Numbered from the stretch's first letter, positions 12,333-24,592 are shown. The stretch is 64,000 nucleotides of DNA from Antilocapra americana (GCA_007570785.1 ML664175.1:7608511-7672510), one strand, 5' to 3'. Translations and numbers: made by a program. Notes: generated from the sequence alone by a model not told the origin.

Positions 12333-12907
12333 GTTTTAAATCATACTTTTTCTTCCCTCCTGAGAGATCTTGTCTTTTTGTACATGTTTGTTTGTGACTT
12401 ATTAGACCTGTTTTGGTTCTTCTGTTTTAGTTGTGAACTGTGCATGTTATCCCAGCTTTCCATTCATTGGTTATCCTTTAAGTGTGCCCCAATCTGTTGC
12501 TTTTATGAAGAGATTACACCTTGCCAGCTTTGCTTACTATAGCTTACACTTGCCAACCTAGGGGTCTGCTACGGTCAAACGCAGCATCTGTTGTTAAGTC
12601 TGGCGAATCATGATCTCTCTGAGTGATTCATGATCTTCACTGCACATACCAAGTTTTAAGGGCAAATGGTATTGGAATATGATATTTTCCTTGACTCTGC
12701 CAGTGCTTTTTTTTGAATGCTGACAGCTAATTTCAAAACCTCCACCCATAAAAACACAGCAGCTTTGACTTGGAGCTGACCCTGCTTAGCATTGTCATAC
12801 TGGGTGTTACGTGTCTAGTGCAGTTGACGCGTGTTCCAAATTCATGTGTATATCTCTATAGTATGCTAAAAGTCTGTTTCTTTTTTTTCTCTCCATTTTC
12901 ATTTAAG

Positions 12908-12972
12908 GCTCGGATAGTAAGTGGCAATGATTTGGATGCTTCCAAATTCTCTGCACTACAGGCTTTTGGTGG
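12908..12972 (+). CDS. Candidate internal coding exon of an unidentified host gene
   Basis: A long pyrimidine tract (about 12872-12900, almost all T and C) ends in TTTAAG at 12907. An open 65-bp segment follows, ending TTTTGGTGG with the strong donor GTGAGTAC at 12973. In the frame starting at the first base it encodes ARIVSGNDLDASKFSALQAF followed by GG, ending in phase 2. The segment is compositionally unlike its flanks and is not part of any repeat I recognise. It contains an internal GTAAGT at 12917-12922 that could act as an alternative donor. Both splice sites plus an open, non-repetitive frame make this the best evidence for a plus-strand gene crossing the window. The gene is not recognised and its other exons would lie in large introns or outside the window. 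Confidence 0.55.
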
Positions 12973-13423
12973 GTGAGTACATGCATAACCTTCCTAATTC
13001 ATTCCATTCATCAGTGTTTCTTGGATGTGCTCTCAACATAGGTATTTTGAATGCAGATTGTTGCATGATGGTATAATTAGCTTGCCTTGCTGTTGCTTTC
13101 TTCTTGCAGTAAAATAGTTTTATAGTGCTTTTTAAAAAGTATATAGATTTGTGTATATTTAAGTTTAATTATGAATAAATGTATCTGTATATAAAGAAGA
13201 AAATTGAAGTCACCTAGCCAGAATAGATCATTCCATAGACAAAACATGACCATATAATTTTAATTACTAGTACAGTTAATAGTGTTTTGATCTGCTTGTT
13301 TGCACTTAATGATGTTTGCATGAGAATGTTTCTGTTTCAACAAGTCAATCAATGTAATCATATTCTGCAATTGCATTTGATGGGTGTATAAAAGTATTTA
13401 AAATGTGACCGCAAAATAATGTG

Positions 13424-13466
13424 TTAATTATATTTTCTATTTAGTTATATTAATTATATTTTCTAT
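13424..13466. repeat. Short direct duplication, 26-bp period
   Basis: TTAATTATATTTTCTAT occurs at 13424-13440 and again at 13450-13466, a small AT-rich tandem duplication. Confidence 0.8.
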
Positions 13467-13554
13467 GTAAAACACTTAAACAACAAAGATCTGCTTTAAT
13501 GAAACTAAAGATAAAATTTGGCTCATGTGTTGCTAAGCCTTTTTCTGTGTGCTT

Positions 13555-13612
13555 GCATATACATACATACATATATATATATGTATATATATGTGTGTGT
13601 TGTATATGTTTT
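13555..13612. repeat. TA/CA/TG microsatellite
   Basis: An impure dinucleotide repeat: a CATA-rich run, then (TA)n, then (TG)n. The sequence is simple and likely length-polymorphic. Confidence 0.85.
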
Positions 13613-13724
13613 TATAGAATAAATAGTTTTGTATATCCCTGTACATTGAACATAAATGCCAACATATGGTCATTCTATAAATAAACAGTAATTTAGTGTT
13701 GATTTAATAGTGGGTATCACTATA

Positions 13725-13930
13725 GTTGTTTCATAAATAATGACTCATTTGTTCCTTACAATGGCTCTATGAGGTAAGTACTATTTTAAACACCATTTTA
13801 TACATGAGTAAACTTATAGCAGTGAAAAAAAGACCTTTCTCTTCGTACAGCTAGTAAGTAGCAAAGTTATTGTTCAAACCCAATTAGTTCCAGAGTCTGT
13901 GATCTTAGTAATACTGTACTTAATCTTCAA
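13725..13930 (+). repeat. MIR SINE
   Basis: The MIR order is clear: ATGACTCATTTGTTCCTTAC, CTATGAGGTAAGTACTATTT, the CCATTTTATACATGAG block, then ACAGCTAGTAAGTAGCAAAG and a tail with a short stretch about the sequence's last characters. It is diverged, as expected for an element that predates placental radiation. Confidence 0.75.
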
Positions 13931-16305
13931 CTATGGGTTTCTTTTTCCTTACCTTTTCTTTTTTACTACTTGATAACATATTAGTAAGTTGGAAAACTGT
14001 CCACTTCATTATTTATACATAATGGAAATATTTCAAAACATTTGTGTAATATTTGCTCATTCTTTTATTAATTTTTCCAGAATATTTCTAAGCATCATTA
14101 TTGTAAATGATACTAGAATAGACATATAATCAGTTTTCAAAGTGTAGTGTGTGGACCAAAGCTTATGCAGAGGATAGATACAATTTTTTTAAATTATTGT
14201 AATTTGAACATATCTGTGTATAATAGAAGTAGAAACAAAATTTAGATATGTTTTAGGTTGGGGCAAAGAAATAGTCTCAGTTATGTTTTATAGTATTTTC
14301 ATTCCTTTAAAATGAATCTTGTTAAGTAACATCCACATGCTATTTACTGTAACCCATATGAAAATTTTTGTTTCAATTTTAAATCTCCTAGATAATGAAA
14401 TTATTTTTATTTGGATTTTTAAAATAAGTAACTAAGATATTTGTTATATATACAGACTTTTTGATGCCCTTTAAATACATGAGGAATTGCATTTATATTG
14501 GAATGTCCCAGTAATTTAAATATATTATGAAAACCAACTGTGGCAAAAGCTCACTATGGATTAGTTATAGAAAATTCAGGTAGTAAATGGATTATCCTCT
14601 CCCTACTAAATCACATATAATTTCTTTGATTACTAAAAGCTGACAATGTGACACATCAAGTATTAAGTATTTATCTTAGAAAATAAGTTGAATTTCAATT
14701 TAATTTTGAAAAAAAAATTGTATGTCATGCATAGTCTTAGAGGCTTATCTGAGTTTATGATACTACAGTTCTTGTAGTTCCTACCTTCTTGTGGCATTCA
14801 TCACTTAATAACAACTTGCTTTCCTATCTCATGTCTGAATATGGACTTTTATCATTGTCAGTGCAAAAGAGTTAATCTACCTAAATGTTTTGTTAAGTGT
14901 ATGCTGTGTAAATGTCTAGCTACAATAGGTCATCTTTGCATTTTGATCCTTTCCACGTTATTTTTCTAGAAACTTCCTTCCTCATGGACTTAGCAAGGGA
15001 TTTTGGATTATGGCGATATGGGAAAGGGGTGATAATTTTTAGTCATCAGAAAGAGAATTTTCTGTTACCTGAAAGTAGATTCCTCCCAAAGAACTTGAAG
15101 AATACGTTTAAATGCAAATTTTCAGTCAAAATGTCTTCTAGAAATATTTGTTTCTTATTTTACTTCCCTATAAGTTTTTAAATATATATTTTAATAAAGC
15201 AAAGTGTTGCTATAATTCTCAATATTCAAATTTCTATTGTCCTGGGAAACTGAGGCTGGAACAGACTTTGAAAACAGGGAGTCATTGCTGTTTCATGACA
15301 AGGCTGCTACATCCTTCATCATTCTGTCTTCAGCTTACCTTGTCAATTCAGAGCCAGACCATAACCATCCTTCCTTCTCACATCTCAAGTGTCAATAAAA
15401 GCACAGTCTGTACACAATGAAGCCAGGTAACGTAGTTAACAGTATTGCCAATTTCTGCTCATCTCTCTGTACAGTTCCTGTAAGTGTTGCTGGAAAAGAC
15501 ATTTCAAAGTTTTGTTTTTCCTATCTGTCACAGTATAATTCAGACAGGTTCTGGGAGAGGAACTGGAAGAGAGAAAAGATGGACAGAAAAGGAAGGATGT
15601 AAAGATGCTTGTTTCAGTGAAATCATACATTTAACATTTTACATCATAGTATTTTTGTGAGTTTGGTAGCTTTTGTCATAATGTAAGCTAAAGGTCTTAC
15701 CAAGATACAAAATACGAGACCTATTGGAAGAAAAACATCTCAGATAAAGTGGAGGAACAACAGGGGTATGCAGAAAGTGCCCTGAACCATGATGCAGGTC
15801 TCATACCCTGGGAAAAGAGAGGAAGGAAAGAAAACTAGGCGTGAGAAGCCTTAAACTGACTACAGTGAAACTGCATGAGACTAAAGTGACGTGTTGGCCA
15901 ATGGAGAGTCCCAGAGAACAGGCCCTCTGTGAGAGGAGTCCCACCTTGAGCATCCGTGGCTGGTCTTTTATGTCCATTCATTGGGCGGCAGCAGCTTGGG
16001 GAGAGAGTGGCCTGGGTAAATAAATGCTGCAGTTGGTTATGGAGGTGTGCTAACTGAAGACTGTCATCCAGCTACTCCTAGAAGATTTCTCTGAGGAATA
16101 TCTGAGTGATACATGCCCGTGGCTGCCTGGCATCTGATTATTTGACATTATATAAATGTCAGTTTGATGCCACTTCTTTAATCAGTGACAGTGAATGAAG
16201 GCATGTAAGTACCTTCATGAACCACTTTCTGAGTTAGACGGCCACTCCCTTGGGGCTTTAATTACATTTGCTTCTATTTGTTTTTCCCTGGATGTTTGTA
16301 GCCAG
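13931..16305. other. Unassigned DNA
   Basis: AT-rich, without supportable genes. The short open frames at 14912-15630 lack splice context, conservation clues or recognisable domains. A splice-like pair around 15334-15425 was considered and rejected. Confidence 0.5.
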
Positions 16306-16400
16306 TTTTATTTTTAATTTTTTTGAGGTTTAGTTGATTCACAATGTGTGTGATACAACAAAGTGAATAAGTTATGCATACAGTAGTTTTATTCATTGCA
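16306..16400 (-). repeat. L1 3' fragment
   Basis: A T-rich start followed by GAGGTTTAGTTGATTCACAA and CAAAGTGAATAAGTTATGCA matches the antisense of an older L1 3'UTR; the same block occurs at 51752-51830 and 60895-60960. Confidence 0.5.
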
Positions 16401-16872
16401 TACTGGGGAGCATTTCAAGGCCTCTCTCTATACTTTTTTCTTCCTAGTCTAGAGGTACCAGTCATGTCTCCACCAAAATTCAGGAAAGTCAATAAAACAG
16501 TGATGGGGTAGGGAGAAAAACATGTAGTTTGAGAGGAGAGACTCATAATTTTTGTTCCCTTCCATCTTCAGTCACCAAAGTTATCATGGTAGTTCTCATG
16601 GAAATAAGTTCTCTGTATCTATGTTAAGAAAGATTTATGTCCTGTCTGTGCTTCTGAGCTATGCTATAGCTGCTCGCCTTAACCCCAGCAAAATGGTGAT
16701 TGCTTTCCAACCGCTACTAGGATTATTGAACCTGTTGGAAAAGCGGTGATGTTGAAAGAGGTAAGAAAAAGAGAAAATGGAGACATACTATAGAAGAGCA
16801 ATATCTTCTCTATATGTCAAATAGAAAAAGATTAGCTTGTGTGTTGATCTCCCTTTGAAATAGATAAAATTG

Positions 16873-16903
16873 CTAAAAAAAAAAAAAATATATATATATA
16901 TAT
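16873..16903. repeat. Poly(A)-(TA)n simple repeat
   Basis: About 14 A bases followed by (TA)n. It is simple sequence. Confidence 0.85.
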
Positions 16904-17774
16904 GAAAAAAGTGTTGAGATTTCCAAGGTTCAATTATTGCCATGAACAAATAACTTAGCAAATGTGAGCAAGTCAATCATCAGTCAGAATTATGAACAGT
17001 TCTTTTATATTTAAGTTTACCTTGATTAAAGTTGCGATTTTTGTTGTAGTTGTTACACCGGACACAAATTAGGTTGTAAAATATATGGATATAACAGGTT
17101 TAATATACTGTTTCATGTTTGTCATAGTCCGCACATTGCTTTTATATTCTCTGTAAAGTTTAGGATCCTATATTCTGTCCTATGCCTTCTCCCCCACTGC
17201 TAGTCTTGACCTCCATGTTTTGTCTGGCATGAAATCAGTCACAGAACTGACTTAACACAGAAGCCAAGATTATTCTTACTCTTAAAGAGCTCTTAACCCA
17301 TCTTGTCTCATAGCAGCAGTGTTTACCCTGATAAGTGAGAACTTTTTTTTTTTTCCTATCTAGCCCATGAATTAAATTCTTCTGTGCCCCCTCAGGTAAT
17401 TTCCTTTCTGCTAAAGGAAAAGGCCAGAAATTCTCCTAAGCCTAGACAACAGTTCTTTCTACCGCTATAAACACTACACTGGGTCAGTGGTTCATCATGC
17501 ATAAACATCCTTGCTTGTTCTCAACCAGGTTTGCCAAGTACCAAGAAAATGACAGTGCTCACATAACTTTGCTTCACTCACAATAGCAAATCACTCTTTG
17601 AGGCAAAATAGTAGCCTTTTTCTTTCACTTAACAATTAGTTGTTTCATGGAAGAATTCCTTTTCCTCTGAGGGGATTTGGTTGAGGAGAGTACTATAGAT
17701 TTAGGGAGAACTGAGTTAAAATTAAGGACTGTTAATTGTTGTATAGGTTATCAGATGCAACCAGATCTACTTTC

Positions 17775-18864
17775 TTTTTTTTTTTAAATTTTTATTTATT
17801 TATTTATTTTTTAAATTTTCTTTATTGTGTTGGTTTTGCCATACAATGACATGAAACCGCCATGGGTTTACATATGCTCCCCCTCCAAAACCCCCCTCCC
17901 TCCTGCCTCCCGATTGCCTCCCCCTGGGACATCACGGTGCACCAGCCCCGAGCATCAACCCTGGGCTGGCGATTGATTTCACATATGATAATTAACATGT
18001 TTCAATGCCATTCTCCCATATCATCCCACCCTTGCCCTCTTCCACAGAGTCCATGAGTCTGTTCTATACATTAGCATTCCTTTTGCTGTCCCACATGCAG
18101 GGTTCTCGTTACCATCTTTCTAAATTCCATATATATGCGTTAGTATAGTGTATTTTTGTTTTTCCTTCTGGCTTACTTCACTCTGGATAATAGGCTCCAG
18201 TTCCGTCCACCTGAGTAGAACTGATTCAAATGAATTTTTTTTTAATGCTGAGTAATATTCCATTGTGTATATGTACTACAGCTTTCTTATCCATTCATCA
18301 GTTGATGGGCATCTAGGTTGCTTCCATGTCCTGGCTATTGTAAACAATGCGGCGATGAACATTGGGATACATGTGTCTCTTTCAATTCTGGTTTCCTCGG
18401 TGTATATGCCCAGCAGTGGGATTGCTGGGTCATATGGCAGGTCTATTTGCAGCTTTTTAAGGAACCTCCACACTGTTTTCCATAGTGGCTGTACTAGTTT
18501 GCAATCCCACCAACAGTGTAAGAGAGTTCCCTTTTCTGCACATCCTCCAGCATTTATTGCTTGTAGATTTTTGGATTGCAGCCATTCTGACTGGTGTAAA
18601 GTGGTACCTCATTGTGGTTTTGATTTACATTTCTCTGATAATGAGTGATGTTGAGCATCTTTTCATGTGTTTGTTAGCCATTTTTATGTCTTCTTTGGAG
18701 AAATGTCTTTTGACTTCTTTGGCCCACTTTTTGATTGGGTAGTTTATTTTTCTAGAATGGAGCTGCAGGAGTTGCTTGTATATTTTTGAGATTAATTGTT
18801 TGTCCGTTGCTTCATTGGCTATTATTTTCTCCCATTCTGAAGGCTGTCTTTTCACTTTGCTTAA
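17775..18864 (-). mobile_element. Young L1 insertion, 3' arm (antisense)
   Basis: It begins with a T-rich tract (the poly(A) tail on the other strand), then the ruminant L1 3'UTR and the C-terminal part of ORF2. The minus-strand frame includes [20 protein letters not shown] near 18850-18790. It is the 3' arm of a single insertion whose 5' arm (18865-19412) is inverted. The perfect 13-bp target duplication CAGATCTACTTTC flanks the whole unit at 17762-17774 and 19413-19425. It is 5'-truncated and non-functional. Confidence 0.92.
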
Positions 18865-19412
18865 CAAAAAACCTTGTATAGTCAAAGCAATCTTGAGAAA
18901 GAAGAATGGAACTGGCGGAATCAACCTACCTGACTTTAGGCTATACTACAAATCCAAAGTCATTAAGACAGTATGGTACTGGCACAAAGACTGAAATATA
19001 GATCAATGGAACAGAATAGAAAGCCCAGAGATAAATCCACGCATCTATGGACACCTTATCTTTGGCAAAGGAGGCATGAATATACAATGGAGAAAAGACA
19101 ACCTCTTTAACAAGTGGTGCTGGGAAAACTGGACAGCCACTTGTAAAAGAATGAAACTAGAACACTTTCTAACACCATACACAAAAATAAACTCAAAATG
19201 GATCAAAGATCTAATCATAAGACTAGAAACTATAAAACTGCTAGAGGATAACATAGGCAAAACACACTCTGACATAAACCAAAGCAGGATCCTCTATGAC
19301 CCACCTCCCAGAATATCGGAAATAAAAGCACGAATAAACAAATGGGACCTAATTAAAATTAAAAGCTTCTGCACAACAAAGGAAACTATAAGCAAGGTGA
19401 AAAGACAGCCTT
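18865..19412 (+). mobile_element. Young L1 insertion, inverted 5' arm (sense ORF2)
   Basis: Sense L1 ORF2 sequence runs on the plus strand: the frame gives [20 protein letters not shown], then [20 protein letters not shown], and ends KVKRQPSD. It covers the part of ORF2 immediately upstream of the antisense 3' arm. The two arms share about 22 bp in opposite orientation (18841-18862 and 19390-19412). An inverted 5' arm inside one target duplication is the signature of twin-primed reverse transcription. The frame is largely open, which argues for a fairly recent insertion, but it encodes only a fragment. Confidence 0.92.
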
Positions 19413-19454
19413 CAGATCTACTTTCATAATTCATAGTTGTACAGCAATTCAATC

Positions 19455-20165
19455 ACCATACCTGTACTTTTTTCAACTTAGATTGCCATCAGCCTCGTTT
19501 TAGTTTTCAATACACTTTATCTAGGCAATTACAAGCTTATCTTCTAACTGATCTTCCTGCATCAATTTATTCTTTCACATAATTCTAGTCTGTATGTGGT
19601 TAAAGACTAATCTTAAAGTGAAAGTAGCTCAGTCATGTCTGACTCTTTGGGACCCCATGGACTGTTAGTCCATAGAATTCTTCAGGCCAAAATACTGGAG
19701 TGGGTGGCCTCACCCTTCTCCAGGGGATCTTCCCAACCTAGGGATCAAACCCAGGTCTCCTGAGTTGCAAGTGGATTCTTTACCAGCTGAGCCACAGGGA
19801 AAGCCCATCTCCTTAAAGCACAGTCCTTTTCTACTGAAATATGTCTAACGGGTCCTCATTTTTGCAGTATAAACTGTGGCTGTTTGTACATGGCTTTGAA
19901 TGTCCTTCCTGATTTCTTTTTCTCTCTTTTTACAACAAAGTAGTATTACTCCCTTTTCTATGTTCTTACATGTCATTCATATGGCATTTTTTAATTTCTT
20001 AAGTTACATAACCTTCACAAGATTCATATCCTTGACAACTTGATTTTAAGCTCTCTAAAGGCACAGAGTCGGTCTTTTGTTATTTGGGTTTCCTTTTATA
20101 AAGTTTATGATAGTGTAGTGTCTTGCCCATTTAGGACCTCATTCATAAGTTCATTTTGGTTTAGA
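19455..20165 (+). repeat. L2 LINE 3' region
   Basis: The sense L2 order can be followed: TCTTCTAACTGATCTTCCTG, then 'gtataaactgtggctgtttgtacatggctttgaatgtcctt' type blocks, then AGCTCTCTAAAGGCACAGAG and TTGCCCATTTAGGACCTCAT. It is diverged and interrupted by a Bov-tA at 19617-19806. Confidence 0.6.
19617..19806 (-). mobile_element. Bov-tA SINE in L2
   Basis: The reverse complement of Bov-tA, from GAAAGTAGCTCAGTCATGTC to GAGCCACAGGGAAAGCCC. CTTAAAG on both sides is a possible short duplication. Confidence 0.9.
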
Positions 20166-21785
20166 ATGACAGTGTCTTAGATCATTGGTTAGAATTATTT
20201 TTTAAGAGACTCAAATCTACCATGTTTTAAGAAAAAAAAATTCTTGAAATAACTGTGGATTGAGGAGGAGACACATATGAGAAGTACTGAGTTTTAAAAG
20301 AAACTTAAACATCTCTCAAACTCAACGTTACTAAGCTCTTAACAGATAAAAAAAAAAGTCACCAGGCAGTTTTTCTCATAGAAGTTATAACACCAGTTGA
20401 TTAGGAGACCGCTTTGCTTTGGATTATAAATCTTCTTTTCTATTTCGGAGTCATGTTTAAAGATTCTGCTGGGAAAATTTATAAAATATTACTACTCTAA
20501 TTATGCTTAGATAAATTTTATCCTTTCTATCAGAAAACTTCACCACTTTAGAACACTCTAGATATAAATTCACACCATGTTAAAGATTTCCTCTAGTAAA
20601 CTCCATACTTGAAAGGAGAATCTTTATGATTAATCACTGAATGATCTTTTTCACCGTGTTCTTTATAAAAGTAATAAAGGGAGTCATCTTGCTTAATCCA
20701 TTATAGAATGAATGAAACCTGGCATCTCATAACCAATGTCAGACATAGTCATGCCAGTGCCTAGGTATATCAGCTAGAAAATAATCTCATGTGAGGCTGG
20801 GGGTCCTCTATTGCTTAGCACTCTGCCTGCAGTCCTCCAGCCAAGCAGGCACATTATATTGTATAACCAAGATCTAGCCTAGACACGGAACCTCTTAGCT
20901 AGGAAAGCTGATATCAGTAAGGCCATCAACTTTCTAAAACTCATTTATTAAAAAATGATTACTGAGCCATTAGTTTCCTGGGACAAAAACAAAGTAAAAC
21001 AATCCCCCCCCCCCCCACCCCAAAAAAAAAAAAAAAAACCCTGCCTATCTAACTTGGGCCTACCACCAGCTATCAGTTTCCTAGTTCATGTTGAGCTGAA
21101 TGCTTCATTAGGCTTATAAATTCCTCAGTATCTCCAATGAGAAAATCTTGGTTATTTGAGAGTCCATTTTTATGTTAGCCACAAAGCCCAGCCACTAGGC
21201 CAACTCCTTCAATGTGTGGAAAACCACCAGGTTTTCCTACAAAACACCAAGACCACATCCTTAGACTCTGTTAATAGGAAATATATGTTAGCATAATGTC
21301 TGTGGAAGGAAGATTTGTTATTGACTGCTATCTGAACCAGATTTATAGAAACCATAGTTTTCTTGGGGTAAGTTATAAATAACTTCTTCCAGGAGTATTT
21401 TTTTCTACTTATATGTTGGCAAATAATTCATAGAACTCATTCTAAGGATTAAGAAAATGAATTGTTAGCTCATTACTACTGGCTTATAGTTCACAAAGTT
21501 AGAGATTGACACCTTTTTCATCTTCTGGCCTAGTTTGTAACTTAACATTTTTTCTGTCTCAGTAGTAGTAGACTACAGATGCAGAAAGTAAGAGTCTCAA
21601 ATCTCATAATGATTTTAGTGAAAAGATTCCTCCATCCACAAAAGACCTGGTGTCTACTCTAAATGAGACCATTTTCTGTGCTGATAAAGTGGTGCATTGA
21701 GTATTCCTCAGCCAGATTATACTTGTATTATTAAATTGTTCATAAGAATATGCAACTTTGGTATCATTTTGGGTTGCAGGGTTTT
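20166..21785. other. Unassigned DNA with a poly(C)-poly(A) tract
   Basis: No gene is supported. A run of about 14 C, then CACCCC, then about 18 A lies at 21003-21038. The rest is ordinary AT-rich sequence. Confidence 0.5.
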
Positions 21786-21798
21786 ACTCATCACATAA

Positions 21799-22018
21799 CT
21801 TACTCTATGGCTCAATGGGTAAAGAATTCACCTGCAATGCAGGAGACACAGGAGACGTGGGTTCAATCCCTGGGTCAGGAAGATACCCTGGAGGAGGAAA
21901 TGGCAACCCACTCAAGTATTCTTGCCTGGGGAGTCTCATGGATAGAGGTGCCTGCTGGTCTTCAATCCATGGGGTCACAAAGAATCGGACACAACTGAGC
22001 AATAATATTAGAATATAT
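21799..22018 (+). mobile_element. Bov-tA SINE with perfect target duplication
   Basis: The SINE body runs from the CTATGGCTCAATGGGTAAAG head to CACAACTGAGCAATAATATT. The flanks carry the perfect 13-bp repeat ACTCATCACATAA at 21786-21798 and 22019-22031. Confidence 0.93.
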
Positions 22019-22031
22019 ACTCATCACATAA

Positions 22032-23320
22032 ATGCCACTCTCTCATTTTTAATAAAGATAGGTTTACGTTTCTGATTGAAAAGATGCTAATGATCCTTCA
22101 TCCATATCATCCCTGGATGCAGCCCTTCATTCAAGGGAAGGAAACCACAGCCACTACCAACTCTGAAACTTTCCTTTCCTTAATTGTTTCACACAGCAGT
22201 GGTTGGTTCCTCAGAAAGGGCCTATTTTCCCTTTTATCTTTCAGTGACTGCCAGTCAAAAGCCTACCCAACAAGAAGTCTGTCTTTCCCTAGTTTCTGAA
22301 AGCCCAATCCCAGCTCACTGTACTTGAGATGGTCTTTAAATAAATCCAAGATAATGCACTTTCCAAAGACTAGCTTTTGGTAAAGCCACCTCAGCTTAAG
22401 GGATTGAAGTGGCAACCTACACCCCCAGCCCCTGAGGCCATATCTTTTCTCACCTTTGTGACTCCCAGTCAGAAATGCTTTCCTTCTTTCCAGGCTCCTC
22501 ATCTGAAAACCAAAATATCTTTCAAGTTGGTACTTGCCATCCTCTCTTCTAACCTCAAGTATTGCAGGAGGACCCACCTCATTAATGGAGCAGCTCCTGG
22601 AAATAATCTAGCCTCAGAAAAAGAAATTCCTAGTTAAGAAACCTTAGGAGAGCATATTTGTTGGAGAAAAAATATTGCTATGTAGAAGCATATTTTTCTA
22701 AAGCTTGATTTGTATTTCATTTGCTTATTGAACATCTGTGTATTACTGTGCATTTTCAGTTCTTTAAAACAGATCTTTACTCTTCAGTTAAGTCTCTGGC
22801 TTGGCTTAAATTCATTAGAAAATCAATGAATCTTTAAAGATAGATACACTAAATAGAATCAAGTTTAATGTTCAAATGCCTTCTAGTTATTTTATGTGTT
22901 TGAAAAGTAGCAAATTAAAATCACTGATAATCCTTTATGAATATAGTAATTGGGCAGTCGGTTTTAGAACAGTGCTAGTTCAATAACTATGGAAAATATC
23001 ATCTGTTACATTGAGCAGAAAAAATGGCTTGTGTTAGAAAATTACCAGTTATTAGTCAAAAAGCATTGAAAATAATGCCTCTAGGTAACATAGCAATTAT
23101 GATTACCATGCATCCTTAACCTGAGGTTTCTTTCCAAACCTTAATTGATTTGACTATTAACTACGTCTAACATACATAAACTATCTTAGGGGAAAAAAAT
23201 GAGCTTGGTCATTTTATATCCCAATAAAGCATATAATGAATAGTATTTTAAGTATCTTTTAAGAAATGAATACCTTATTCTATGAAGGTAGATAACATAG
23301 ATTTCCTCTTACAGACATTT
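22032..23320. other. Unassigned DNA
   Basis: A modestly GC-richer patch at 22080-22640 holds overlapping open frames on both strands, but none shows a domain, splice sites or codon bias that I can defend. The remainder is AT-rich. Confidence 0.45.
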
Positions 23321-23526
23321 GTTGTTGTTTAGTCTCTAAGTCATGTCCAACTCTTTTTGGACCCTATGGACCCACCAGGCTCTTCTGTCCATGGGATTTC
23401 TAAGGCAAGAATACTGGAGTGGGTTGTCATTTCCTTCTCCAGGGGATATTCCCAACCCAGGGATCAAACCTGTGGCTCCTGCATTGGTAGTAGGATTCTT
23501 AACTGCTCAGCCACCAGGGAAGCCCA
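23321..23526 (-). mobile_element. Bov-tA SINE
   Basis: Antisense Bov-tA from TTGTTGTTTAGTCTCTAAGT to CCACCAGGGAAGCCC, full length. A 15-16 A run follows about 20 bp downstream. Confidence 0.92.
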
Positions 23527-23894
23527 AAGGCAGACAATAGAGGAGAGCAAAAAAAAAAAAAAAAGAAAAACATAGTAATAGTCACTGCTAACCAAAATAA
23601 TTTGTTTCCATAATCTCGTTTGAAGTAACTAGTTTGCTTAATCCACCATATGTTCTTAAATATTGAGTAGCTTGTTAATCAAACCATAATTCTCAGATAT
23701 GACCAATTCTAAACTGAAGACTAGTAGGTAGATACTGGTCTTTATTCTTTCTTAACACATAAAAACAAGATAAAATATAGGGTAAATGTAAGGAAACATT
23801 TTAGATATTTAAAAAATAGGACTGAAGTTTCAAATTCATGGTAACAACAAATATTTTCCCTAGTATTGAGGTATAACAGGCCCATATCTAAGCA

Positions 23895-24075
23895 TTATGT
23901 GTGATTTTCTTTAAACCTCATCACAACTTTTTGAAGTAGATTTTACAATTATTTTTCAGTGAGGTTACTGAGGCTTAGAGATTTAACCTGGTTAAGGTGA
24001 AATAATGATCATTAGAGCTGAGATTTGAATTAGGCCTATGTTATTCCAGGACTTTACCACTTTACTAGTATGCCA
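23895..24075 (+). repeat. MIR SINE
   Basis: Blocks GCATTATGTGTGATTTTCTT, CCTCATCACAACTTTTTGAA, GAGGTTACTGAGGCTTAGAG and GAGCTGAGATTTGAATTAGG follow the MIR core order. Confidence 0.7.
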
Positions 24076-24389
24076 AACTAATGTAATTTGCAAGTAAATG
24101 ATGCTTGAGTCTACATCAGTTCTTTGTAATTATTTATTTTGAACTTAATATTACATTATGTATTGGTCTGATAAGGTTTCCAAGTAGGTGTATCATGTAC
24201 AAGTTGTAGATACATTTCTAGATTCCAGGAAAGTATTTGCTAAGGGTTTCTATAATATCCCCTAGGAATATAAAATATTTCATGATATGACTAAGATAAA
24301 TTAATGATGAATTGAATAACTAAACCCAAAGCATAATAACTAATGAATCAGGTGGAATATCTTAGTGGGGTGCTTCAAGAATTGACTTT

Positions 24390-24592
24390 AGGCTTCCCTG
24401 GTGGCTCAAGCAGTAAAGAATCTGCCTGCTATGCAGGAAACGGGAGACACAGGTTCGATCTCTGAGTTAGGAAGATCCCTTGAAGGAGGAAATGGCAACC
24501 TAATCCAGTATGCTTGCCTGGGAATTCCAACGGACAGAGCCTGGTGGGCAGTAATCCATAAAAGAGTCGGACATGACTGTGCACCAGCACTT
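24390..24592 (+). mobile_element. Bov-tA SINE
   Basis: Full-length sense copy from AGGCTTCCCTGGTGGCTCAA to GAGTCGGACATGACTGTGCA. It lacks an obvious duplication. Confidence 0.92.

Noticed and set aside
15334..15425. Possible exon between TTCTGTCTTCAG and CCAG|GTAACG
   Set aside because: The acceptor tract is short. All frames are stopped or unconvincing, and nothing ties it to the candidate exons at 12.3-13.0 kb.
19076..19429. 117-codon plus-strand frame as an independent gene
   Set aside because: It is the inverted ORF2 arm of a twin-primed L1 fragment.
21799..22018. tRNA-like heads in this and other Bov-tA copies as possible tRNA genes
   Set aside because: They are SINE heads repeated across the window with SINE bodies and target duplications, and they lack a full cloverleaf.
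22263..22577. 104-codon minus-strand frame overlapping an 86-codon plus-strand frame
   Set aside because: No domain, splice site or codon bias distinguishes either from chance in a slightly GC-rich patch.
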